Below, one piece after another: positions 1 to 5,269 of a DNA stretch of 5,270 bases. How positions within the stretch are numbered: the stretch's first letter is position 1; the number at the start of each line of letters is the position of its first letter. The position numbers were made by a program, and so were the translations under genes. Origin of the DNA: Ferroplasmaceae archaeon UBA567 (GTDB taxonomy: Archaea; Thermoplasmatota; Thermoplasmata; Thermoplasmatales; Thermoplasmataceae); NCBI GenBank assembly GCA_002505185.1, contig DAUP01000035.1, positions 1-5,270 on the forward strand, in the 5' to 3' direction. The notes under the pieces were generated by a model. The model did no database searches and had not been told where the DNA came from. It worked only from the letters and a program-made list of their open reading frames with translations.

Positions 1-32
1 GTAATAGTAATTTATAATCGGATTCAATACGT

Positions 33-43
33 AAATTTATATT
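33..43 (+). promoter_or_regulatory. TATA box of the G1P dehydrogenase gene
   Basis: The run TTTATATT at 36-43, preceded by GTAAA that can serve as a BRE, is centred about 25 bases before the ATG at 65. That is the distance expected between an archaeal TATA box and the transcription start, so the mRNA probably begins at or next to the start codon (leaderless). No Shine-Dalgarno sequence is seen before the ATG, which agrees. The assignment rests on position and composition only. Confidence 0.6.
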
Positions 44-64
44 CTAATTGAATATCATAATTTG

Positions 65-1117
65 ATGGAATTCAATAAAACCAAGGCTATGCATTTTCCC
101 AACGATGTTTACATTGGGCATAACGCCATTGATAGTATACGTCAAGTGGCTGAAAAAAATTTAAAATCTGGTACAATTTTGATCATTTCGGGACAGAAAA
201 CGTACGGAATAGCGGGAAAAGCCGTGGTGGATCGACTTCATGGACTTCAGTATCACATTATTATGACCGGAACTGCAACGATGGAAGCAATACAAATGGT
301 CAAGGAAGAGATATCACATAAAAAGATAGGACTGATTATTGGTATTGGAGGAGGGTCTAAAATTGATATGGGCAAAAAGATTGCCTTTGACCTTAATGTG
401 CCATTCATAAGTTTCCCTACTGCACCAAGCCATGATGGTATTGCATCCCCAAGAGCATCCATATATGACGGAAAATCTTTTCTATCCATAGAAGCTGCAA
501 TGCCTACGGCTATCATAGCAGACACCGGAATCATGGCAAAGGCACCATATCGTTTTGCCGCTGCCGGTGCATCTGATGTTATAGCCAATATTACAGCAGT
601 TATGGACTGGAAACTGGCCAACAGGATAAAAGGTGAGGGATTTAGTACAACAGCAGCAGTGATATCTGAGTATTCCTCCAGGGAGTTAATAGAAAATGCT
701 AATATTATTCAGCCGGGACTAGAAGCCAGCATATGGATGATAACAAAACAGATACTTGCATCTGGAACTGCCATGGCTATAGCTGGAACATCGAGGCCGG
801 CGAGCGGAAGTGAACATCTATTTGCACACGCACTTGAAATTCTGGGACCTGGAAATGCAATGCATGGAGAGCAGGTGGCAATGGGGTCCCTCGCAGCCAT
901 GTACCTTCACGGTGGAGACTGGAAAATGCTTTATGACACTTATAAAAAAATAGGGGTATCCACAAAAGCAAATGATTATGGGATACCGGATGAAATTGCC
1001 ATCAAAGCCCTGTCAATAGCCCATAGACTGAGACCCCAGAGATATACCATACTTGGGGAAACGGACCTGAGTGAAGAGGTTTCCAGGAAGGCGTTGAAAT
1101 TGACTGGAGTAATATAA
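65..1117 (+). CDS. egsA: sn-glycerol-1-phosphate dehydrogenase (NAD(P)-dependent)
   Basis: This enzyme reduces dihydroxyacetone phosphate to sn-glycerol 1-phosphate with NAD(P)H, supplying the backbone of archaeal ether lipids; it is cytosolic. It belongs to the iron-containing/dehydroquinate synthase-like dehydrogenase superfamily. Numbering from the ATG, the nucleotide-binding loop GIGGGSKID lies at 93-101, and the family signature FPTAPSHDGIASP at about 117-129. The three expected metal (Zn) ligands are present: Asp171 in GASD, His251 in SGSEH and His267 in AMHGE. The length of 350 residues is normal and the gene looks intact. A TTG directly precedes the ATG (62-64) and would add one residue. 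ATG at 65 is preferred for its codon and its distance from the TATA box. The gene appears to be monocistronic; the plus-strand operon downstream has its own promoter candidates. Confidence 0.95.
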   Translation: MEFNKTKAMHFPNDVYIGHNAIDSIRQVAEKNLKSGTILIISGQKTYGIAGKAVVDRLHGLQYHIIMTGTATMEAIQMVKEEISHKKIGLIIGIGGGSKIDMGKKIAFDLNVPFISFPTAPSHDGIASPRASIYDGKSFLSIEAAMPTAIIADTGIMAKAPYRFAAAGASDVIANITAVMDWKLANRIKGEGFSTTAAVISEYSSRELIENANIIQPGLEASIWMITKQILASGTAMAIAGTSRPASGSEHLFAHALEILGPGNAMHGEQVAMGSLAAMYLHGGDWKMLYDTYKKIGVSTKANDYGIPDEIAIKALSIAHRLRPQRYTILGETDLSEEVSRKALKLTGVI

Positions 1118-1144
1118 TTATTAAGTTAATATTGGATGTGGAGA

Positions 1145-1175
1145 TTATATAATTTTAAATCATAACTTTAATAAA
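1145..1175 (+). promoter_or_regulatory. Promoter region of the UPF0179-GTPase-uS12-uS7 operon
   Basis: The 77-base gap after the G1P dehydrogenase gene contains three overlapping TATA candidates: TTATATAA at 1145-1152, TTTTAAAT at 1153-1160 and CTTTAATA at 1166-1173. The last would place transcription start at the GTG at 1195 (leaderless). The first two would give a short leader of roughly 10-30 bases. The sequence alone does not decide between them. No T-run of five or more is seen between the two genes, so some readthrough from upstream is possible. Confidence 0.4.
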
Positions 1176-1194
1176 CCATTTAATTTTATGGAAT

Positions 1195-1635
1195 GTGATC
1201 AAATTGAATAAAATAAGTTTAATTGGCGTTGACTTGGCTAAAAAAGATTTAGTGTTTACATTCAGAGGCCCATTATCAGGAAAATGTGATGAATGCAGGA
1301 TAAAGAATGTTTGCTTCAATCTGGAGCCAGGAAAATCATATAGAATTACGGAGGTAAAGGAGCAGGTTAACCCATGTTTTGTTTATGACAGGGATAAGGT
1401 TTCCACAATTGATGTTGAAGAAGTGCCCAACACATACAATGTCCAGAATGGGAAACGGCTCATGGAAGGGTCTTCAATGGAGTTGCGGAGCATGAAATGT
1501 GATTATCTTACCTGCCCAAACATCGAAAAATGTAATCTTTTAAACATGAAAGGAAATAAGAAAATAGTTGTCAAGAAGATCGTTGGTAAGATAAACTGCC
1601 CAAAGGGATATGACATGCGTGAAGTTGAATCCTGA
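1195..1635 (+). CDS. UPF0179 family protein, cysteine-rich, function unknown
   Basis: This is an archaeal conserved protein of the UPF0179 family, recognised from the N-terminal KISLIGVDLAKKDLVF pattern followed by cysteine clusters; no function is established. Its 146 residues hold eight cysteines in two quartets: Cys31, 34, 40, 61 (CX2CX5CX20C) and Cys102, 107, 113, 135 (CX4CX5CX21C, the last in Cys-Pro). Each quartet is followed by similar lysine-rich beta-like sequence, suggesting an internal duplication and two metal sites (Fe-S or Zn; inferred). No membrane segment or signal peptide is seen. The start is uncertain: GTG at 1195, or TTG at 1204, for which GTGATC at 1195-1200 would be a Shine-Dalgarno sequence. 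The TTG start gives MNKISLIG, closer to the family's usual N-terminus. The stop overlaps the next gene by one base, so the two are probably translationally coupled. Confidence 0.85.
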   Translation: MIKLNKISLIGVDLAKKDLVFTFRGPLSGKCDECRIKNVCFNLEPGKSYRITEVKEQVNPCFVYDRDKVSTIDVEEVPNTYNVQNGKRLMEGSSMELRSMKCDYLTCPNIEKCNLLNMKGNKKIVVKKIVGKINCPKGYDMREVES

Positions 1636-2807
1636 TGTTGAAAATAGGATTGATAGGAAAGCCAAATGCTGGCAAATCTACTTTATTCTCAGCCATAACA
1701 TCAATAGATGTTGATATAGCAAATTATCCTTTCACCACAATCAAACCTAATGTGGGCATCTCATTTATAAAGGACAAATGCCCGGAAAATGAAATAACTG
1801 CTAAATGCAATCCCCGGGAAGGAAGATGCGTTGAAGGTATAAGATATATTCCCGTAGAAATAATTGATGTCCCGGGATTGATAGAAGGCGCAAGCGAGGG
1901 AAAGGGTATGGGCAATGAGTTTCTCGACAACGTGCGGGATGCTGACATAATAATCAATCTTTTTGATGCTTCCGGCATGACCGATCTGGAAGGCAATCCA
2001 TCGGAGAATAAACATGATCCTGGGGAAGATGTGAAATTTGTATACAGAGAGATAGTAAACTGGATGAACGGAAAAATATCCAAGGACTGGCAGAAATTTT
2101 CCAGAAAGGAAGACAATAGCCCAGAACGCCTTGAAGTCAAGATGCTACAGAAGGCCGCAACGTTCGGACTTAATGAAAAGGATGTCATTTTTATAATGAC
2201 TAGGGAGAAATTTCCAGACAAACTTATACACTGGGGCAATGACGATATAAACAGGTTTTCAGAAGCAATATTAAAATATGCCAAACCTGTATTTAACATA
2301 GGAAATAAATCTGATCTGCTGACAGAAGAGGCGTTAAAAGAATTTTCGGCTAAGGAAACAAGCTATCTGATTTCAGCACAGTATGAACTTTTAATAGAAA
2401 AGGCATTCAATAATGGGTACATAAGCTCAGATGGAAATGATTTTACATTTACAGCCAAATCTGGTGAAGCACAAAAAACTGTACTCAACGAAATAATGTT
2501 AAAATATAAAAGTGGGAGTATAATGCGTTTTTATGACGTACTTACTGCTATTATAAAATCCCTGGGATACATTGTTGTATATCCTGTTCTTGACGAAACC
2601 AGGTGGGAAGACAAAAATGGAAATGTACTACCGGATGCATATCTCATGAAAGATGGTGATACTGCACTGGACCTGGCATACAAAATACATACGGACATAG
2701 GGAAGAACTTTATACGTGCCGTTAACGGGAGAACCAAGAGAATAATTGGAAAAGATTATAAATTATTAAATAATGACGTTATTAAAATAATTTCAAATTC
2801 AAGGTGA
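1635..2807 (+). CDS. ychF: OBG/YchF-related GTPase with TGS domain (archaeal type)
   Basis: This P-loop GTPase belongs to the archaeal branch of the OBG/YchF family, thought to act on the ribosome or in translation. Motifs: G1 GKPNAGKS (8-15), switch I YPFTT (31-35), G3 DVPG (78-81) followed by LIEGASEGKGMG, HDPGED (127-132), G4 NKSD (224-227) and a probable G5 SAQ (247-249). The C-terminal ~90 residues form a TGS domain (RWEDKNGNVLPDAYLMKDGD, later NDVIKI). The classical NKxD predicts GTP specificity, unlike bacterial YchF and eukaryotic OLA1, whose altered G4 motif favours ATP; the automatic name 'redox-regulated ATPase YchF' may therefore mislead. Cys49, 58 and 65 sit in the insert after switch I. 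The length of 390 residues is normal. The ATG overlaps the upstream TGA (TGATG). Its own TGA lies inside the Shine-Dalgarno sequence of uS12. Confidence 0.92.
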   Translation: MLKIGLIGKPNAGKSTLFSAITSIDVDIANYPFTTIKPNVGISFIKDKCPENEITAKCNPREGRCVEGIRYIPVEIIDVPGLIEGASEGKGMGNEFLDNVRDADIIINLFDASGMTDLEGNPSENKHDPGEDVKFVYREIVNWMNGKISKDWQKFSRKEDNSPERLEVKMLQKAATFGLNEKDVIFIMTREKFPDKLIHWGNDDINRFSEAILKYAKPVFNIGNKSDLLTEEALKEFSAKETSYLISAQYELLIEKAFNNGYISSDGNDFTFTAKSGEAQKTVLNEIMLKYKSGSIMRFYDVLTAIIKSLGYIVVYPVLDETRWEDKNGNVLPDAYLMKDGDTALDLAYKIHTDIGKNFIRAVNGRTKRIIGKDYKLLNNDVIKIISNSR

Positions 2808-2808
2808 T
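2803..2808 (+). promoter_or_regulatory. Shine-Dalgarno of uS12 containing the GTPase stop codon
   Basis: GGTGAT matches the complement of the archaeal 16S rRNA 3' end and lies 3 bases before the GTG at 2812. Bases 2805-2807 are also the TGA stop of the upstream GTPase. It decides the uS12 start: the next in-frame ATG, at 2824, would leave this site too distant and would remove the conserved PNG N-terminus. Confidence 0.85.
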
Positions 2809-2811
2809 ATA

Positions 2812-3240
2812 GTGCCCAATGGTATGAATGCAGGAAAAAAATTAATGAAAGCAAGAAAACATTATGCGTGGTCGGATCGTGATTATAAGAGAAGAATGCT
2901 TGATCTCAGAAAGAAAAGCGATCCACTTGAGGGGTCTCCACAGGCCAAGGGCATAGTTATAGAAAAGGTGGGTATAGAGGCAAAGCAGCCTAACTCCGGA
3001 ATCAGGAAATGTGTCAAAATACAGTTAATTAAGAACGGAAGGCAATTATCCGCCTTTGCACCAGGAGATGGAGCAATCAACTATATTGATGAACATGATG
3101 AAGTCATGGTAGAGGGCATTGGCGGAAGAATGGGCAGAAGTAAGGGAGATATTCCCGGAGTAAGATTCAAGGTTATAAAGGTTAATGGCATATCACTTGA
3201 TGAGCTTGTACGGGGAAGAAAGGAGAAAACAGTAAGGTGA
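2812..3240 (+). CDS. rps12: 30S ribosomal protein uS12
   Basis: Universal small-subunit protein uS12 lies at the decoding centre and contributes to tRNA selection and translocation. The 142-residue sequence is of the archaeal/eukaryotic type: WSDRDYKRRMLDLRKKSDPL (20-39), the universal decoding loop KQPNSGIRK (58-66), PGDGAINYIDEHDEV (84-98), GIGGRMGRSKGDIPGVRFK (102-120) and a basic C-terminus ending in RGRKEK. The length is normal and no key segment is missing. The GTG start is supported by the perfectly placed GGTGAT and by the MPNG N-terminus shared with archaeal homologues. Four bases separate it from the GTPase upstream and four from uS7 downstream. In most archaea and bacteria uS12 and uS7 are paired, as here. 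Confidence 0.97.
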   Translation: MPNGMNAGKKLMKARKHYAWSDRDYKRRMLDLRKKSDPLEGSPQAKGIVIEKVGIEAKQPNSGIRKCVKIQLIKNGRQLSAFAPGDGAINYIDEHDEVMVEGIGGRMGRSKGDIPGVRFKVIKVNGISLDELVRGRKEKTVR

Positions 3241-3241
3241 T
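3236..3241 (+). promoter_or_regulatory. Shine-Dalgarno of uS7 containing the uS12 stop codon
   Basis: GGTGAT lies 3 bases before the ATG at 3245 and includes the TGA stop of uS12 (3238-3240). The geometry is identical to the junction upstream of uS12. It favours ATG 3245 over the in-frame ATG five codons later. Confidence 0.85.
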
Positions 3242-3244
3242 TTC

Positions 3245-3808
3245 ATGGAACAGTTAATAATGAATAAATATGATATTTCAGGCATACAGATAAAGGATCA
3301 GGGACTTGCAACCTATATTAATCTTACATCCTACCTTAATTTGGATACAGGCGGGAGATTCTCAAACTATCTGTCTGGAAAAAGAAATGTGAATACAATA
3401 GAAAGGCTACTTAACAACCTCATGAGAACTGGAAAATGGACTGGGAAGAAATATTCTGCATACAGAGTACTCAGCCAGGCCTTTGACATTGTGGCCACAA
3501 AGACAAAGCAGAATCCAGTGCAGATCCTTGTTTCTGCAATAGAAAATTCTGCTCCAAGGGAAGAAGTGACCAGACTAAAATACGGAGGAATAGCTGTACC
3601 GAAATCTGTGGATGTTTCCCCTTCCAGAAGACTTGATGAGGCATTAAGAAATATAGCAAAGGGAGCAACAAAGGCGTCATTCAAGCATAAGATGCATATA
3701 GAGGAATGCCTGGCAAATGAGATACTTCTTGCCGCAAGAAATGACGCAAATTCATTTGCAATAAGCAAAAAGGAAGAAATTGAAAGAGTTGCAGCTTCTG
3801 CAAGGTAA
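3245..3808 (+). CDS. rps7: 30S ribosomal protein uS7
   Basis: Primary 16S rRNA-binding protein that nucleates assembly of the small-subunit head and contacts the E-site tRNA region. The 187 residues include GKKYSAYRVLSQAFDIV (67-83), the universal stretch NPVQILVSAIEN (90-101), APREEVTRLKYGGI (103-116), the VDVSPSRRLDEAL segment (122-134) and an archaeal C-terminal SKKEEIERVAASAR, all expected for archaeal uS7. The gene is intact. The start is set by the Shine-Dalgarno at 3236-3241. It is last in the four-gene block and is followed within ten bases by a T-rich terminator. The elongation factor EF-2 gene that often follows in archaeal str operons is absent; the next gene is convergent. Confidence 0.97.
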   Translation: MEQLIMNKYDISGIQIKDQGLATYINLTSYLNLDTGGRFSNYLSGKRNVNTIERLLNNLMRTGKWTGKKYSAYRVLSQAFDIVATKTKQNPVQILVSAIENSAPREEVTRLKYGGIAVPKSVDVSPSRRLDEALRNIAKGATKASFKHKMHIEECLANEILLAARNDANSFAISKKEEIERVAASAR

Positions 3809-3810
3809 TA

Positions 3811-3834
3811 TTTCTAATTTTTTTAACTAATTTT
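3811..3834 (+). terminator. Oligo-T terminator after uS7
   Basis: Three T-runs follow the uS7 stop closely: TTT at 3811-3813, seven Ts at 3818-3824 and four at 3831-3834. Archaeal RNA polymerase terminates at such U-tracts without needing a hairpin. The position at the end of a plus-strand operon facing a convergent gene fits. The rest of the 3809-4040 gap shows no gene, RNA or repeat that can be supported. Confidence 0.65.
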
Positions 3835-4040
3835 ATAATTATAGGTTCTATTAAACCAAATATTTGTAACTCAGAGTATACTGTAATTATTATTTAGGCT
3901 GAAATGTTTTATGGACATACCTGTATTATTAATATTTTCACATATGTCTTAATCATGCAAATTCATTGAAAATACAGTACCTCCCTGATCAATATCTGCA
4001 ATAAATCAATGGTTATAAAGCTCCTGAATTTACAGAGAAA

Positions 4041-4367
4041 TTATTCTGTTTTCGATTTGCGCCCTCTTTTATGTTCAGTAACGTTTTTCCCCATGCTCAT
4101 GCCATTACTGCCTACACCTTTCTTTCCTTTTTTGAATGATTTAATCATTTTTATAGCTTCCTCTGGAGAAGATGCCATTTTTATACCTTCTGCCAGTTCA
4201 GGAAATCCCATATAGTTTAACCACATGGAAATGTGGCCATTTAAGATATGATAATTCACAGCATCGTAATCATACTCGCTAAGGCATTTCATTTCCGTTA
4301 CAAGGCTTTCCAGGTCACAGGCAACACCGATTAACCTGTCATAAGATTTAAAATAAAATGGATCCAT
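4041..4367 (-). CDS. Small protein with a helical N-terminal part and basic tail, possibly DUF5752-like
   Basis: The function is not recognised. Of 108 residues, the first ~75 look like a compact, mostly alpha-helical module: FYFKSYDRLIG (4-14), a heptad-like stretch LESLVTEMKCLSEY (19-32), then VNYHILNGHISMWLNYMG (37-54) and ELAEGIKMASSPEEAIKMI (57-75). The order aromatic start, helix, YHxxxGHxxxWL, ELAxxI resembles the small DUF5752-type domain, a recollection that needs a profile search. From residue 78 the tail is rich in Lys, Arg, Gly and Ser with about ten basic residues, perhaps disordered and nucleic-acid-binding (inferred). There is no signal peptide or membrane segment. The start is the ATG at 4367, with a TATA box about 25 bases upstream and no Shine-Dalgarno, so it is probably leaderless and monocistronic. 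It is convergent with the uS7 operon. Confidence 0.75.
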   Translation of the reverse strand: MDPFYFKSYDRLIGVACDLESLVTEMKCLSEYDYDAVNYHILNGHISMWLNYMGFPELAEGIKMASSPEEAIKMIKSFKKGKKGVGSNGMSMGKNVTEHKRGRKSKTE

Positions 4368-4384
4368 ATGATACTAACCTTAGA

Positions 4385-4400
4385 TAATATTTAAATATTA
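4385..4400 (-). promoter_or_regulatory. Palindromic TATA box of the small 108-residue gene
   Basis: TAATATTTAAATATTA at 4385-4400 is a perfect 16-base palindrome centred about 25 bases upstream of the ATG at 4367, the normal TATA position for a leaderless archaeal transcript on the minus strand. Because the box is symmetric, orientation would have to come from flanking BRE bases. Confidence 0.6.
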
Positions 4401-4411
4401 CTGTAAACAGT
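4400..4411. promoter_or_regulatory. Operator-like inverted repeat ACTGT-AA-ACAGT
   Basis: A perfect 5-base inverted repeat with a 2-base spacer abuts the upstream side of the TATA box of the 4041-4367 gene, about 33-44 bases before its start, where it would overlap the BRE. The place suits a repressor or activator site. No regulator is identified, and a 12-base palindrome in AT-rich DNA can arise by chance. Confidence 0.3.
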
Positions 4412-4489
4412 TTCAGGCTCATGCATATAGTTAATTATTTTGATATTACCAAATCTTAGCTGATAATTTTAAATTTCAATAGCTCCAAA

Positions 4490-4511
4490 TAAAAATAATG
4501 TATTATTTTTA
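4490..4511. repeat. AT-only inverted repeat, possible terminator
   Basis: Two perfect 10-base arms (TAAAAATAAT and its complement ATTATTTTTA) flank the two bases GT. Each strand carries a run of five Ts at the end of the repeat, so it could terminate transcripts in either direction, including readthrough from the minus-strand gene that ends at 4714. With a 2-base spacer the hairpin would have to open its innermost pair, and with A-T pairs alone it would be weak. It may instead be a DNA site or chance. Confidence 0.35.
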
Positions 4512-4713
4512 ATTGTAAACGTTTTTTACTACAATATAAACCTGAAGCCGGTAAAGGTGAAATGATGTAATGAACAATGCCAATTCACGTATTCATGGTT
4601 GATTTAGGAATAATAAAAAGTAATATCTGAAGCCTTAGTGAATATTATAGAGAACTGTACCCACAAAGTTTAAGCATGGGCAAGATGATAACTTCCAAAT
4701 ATGGATATAACCA

Positions 4714-5232
4714 TCAATGATAAACACGCATAGCCACCATCATTATAACTATGATTATCATCAGTACCATTGTGATCATTGAGTATAAATGGGTGACTTT
4801 TCTGATTTTTTTCACTTCATCAAATTTGCCCTGCTCATTCAACCTTATTATTAGCTTTCCATGATAAATATTATTCCCATACATGATTACTATCATGGCT
4901 ATTATCAATATCTCAGCAGAGAAGAGAAGTTCCCCGCCGGGACTTTGAAAATACAGGGACGGTTTCAATATATACCTGTATGTCATCAGCAGTCCGGTCA
5001 ATATAAGCAGGCCAAGAGTCAGATTTGTCCAGAATGCAAAACGATGCCCCACATAGCCCAGAAGCCGGGTTCTTAGCTTGTCGTCGTTCATCTTGTATGA
5101 TTCGGGCCAGAGTATTAACCATATAAATATTGATCCACCTACAAATGTGATTGCTGAAAGAACATGTATTGCCAGAAGAACTAAGAAGAGTATATTATAT
5201 TCGGATTGTGAAATAATTAAATCATAATACAT
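4714..5232 (-). CDS. Four-helix integral membrane protein, CopD-like
   Basis: Numbering from the ATG (172 residues), four hydrophobic segments are visible at about 13-42, 65-89, 103-125 and 149-168, joined by short polar loops (KMNDDKLRTRL, RLNEQGKFDEVKKIRK). The first has HVLSAITFVGGSIF and the second FAFWTNLTLGLLILTGLL, which resemble the CopD copper-resistance domain and related small four-helix proteins. His23, His63, His124 and His148 lie in or near membrane ends and could bind metal or heme (inferred). There is no cleavable signal peptide and no soluble domain. A CopD-type role in copper handling would suit an acidophile, but family membership is by appearance only; alternatives are a HemJ-like or other DUF membrane protein. 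A TTG at 5235 directly precedes the ATG at 5232, which is preferred. No Shine-Dalgarno is seen. No strong terminator follows closely. Confidence 0.8.
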   Translation of the reverse strand: MYYDLIISQSEYNILFLVLLAIHVLSAITFVGGSIFIWLILWPESYKMNDDKLRTRLLGYVGHRFAFWTNLTLGLLILTGLLMTYRYILKPSLYFQSPGGELLFSAEILIIAMIVIMYGNNIYHGKLIIRLNEQGKFDEVKKIRKVTHLYSMITMVLMIIIVIMMVAMRVYH

Positions 5233-5252
5233 CAAAGAGAATTATTTTAATG

Positions 5253-5269
5253 TATATTAAGTTTATAAA
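5253..5269 (-). promoter_or_regulatory. TATA box of the CopD-like gene
   Basis: On the minus strand, CTTAATATA (5261-5253) is centred about 25 bases upstream of the ATG at 5232, as expected for a leaderless mRNA. A second candidate, TTTATAAA (5269-5262), lies just upstream and would instead give a leader of about 8 bases. It forms part of the perfect 10-base palindrome at 5261-5270 at the window edge. Confidence 0.5.

Larger units (their letters stand above)
4368..4713. other. 346-base intergenic gap without a convincing gene
   Basis: The gap separates two minus-strand genes. It contains the promoter of the 4041-4367 gene, the operator-like repeat at 4400-4411, an AT-only inverted repeat at 4490-4511 and a direct repeat CTGAAGCC at 4542-4549 and 4627-4634. 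Between the last two are weak plus-strand signals: ATATAAA at 4534-4540, GGTGA at 4556-4560 and ATGATG at 4562-4567. Open frames on the plus strand are at most about 30 codons and have no supported start. No tRNA-like T-loop or CRISPR-like repetition is seen. Confidence 0.6.

Noticed and set aside
1724..2299. Long 191-codon minus-strand frame inside the GTPase gene.
   Set aside because: The plus-strand GTPase has all family motifs; the antisense frame is low-complexity serine/leucine-rich with no domain.
3904..3969. Plus-strand 21-codon frame from ATG 3904 in the gap after uS7.
   Set aside because: It has no SD, no TATA box at the right distance and no recognisable content; consistent with chance.
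3956..3989. GGAGGT on the minus strand (3984-3979), a strong SD-like string, upstream of ATGs at 3966 and 3956.
   Set aside because: The frames that follow encode only 5 and 15 residues, and spacing to the ATGs is too long (12 bases or more).
4009..4215. 68-codon plus-strand frame overlapping the minus-strand gene at 4041-4367.
   Set aside because: It is the antisense shadow of the better supported minus-strand gene, which has a promoter and a plausible helical protein.
4542..4634. Direct repeat CTGAAGCC at 4542-4549 and 4627-4634, considered as a target-site duplication or att site.
   Set aside because: Eight bases, no terminal inverted repeats, transposase or integrase nearby, and the enclosed 77 bases show no element structure.
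4577..4720. Plus-strand frame with 17 codons from an ATG at 4577, a TGA at 4628-4630, then 29 more open codons to a TGA at 4718, as a possible gene remnant.
   Set aside because: The second part has no start, no recognisable domain, and open runs of this length are common by chance in AT-rich DNA. It also runs into the 3' end of the CopD-like gene.
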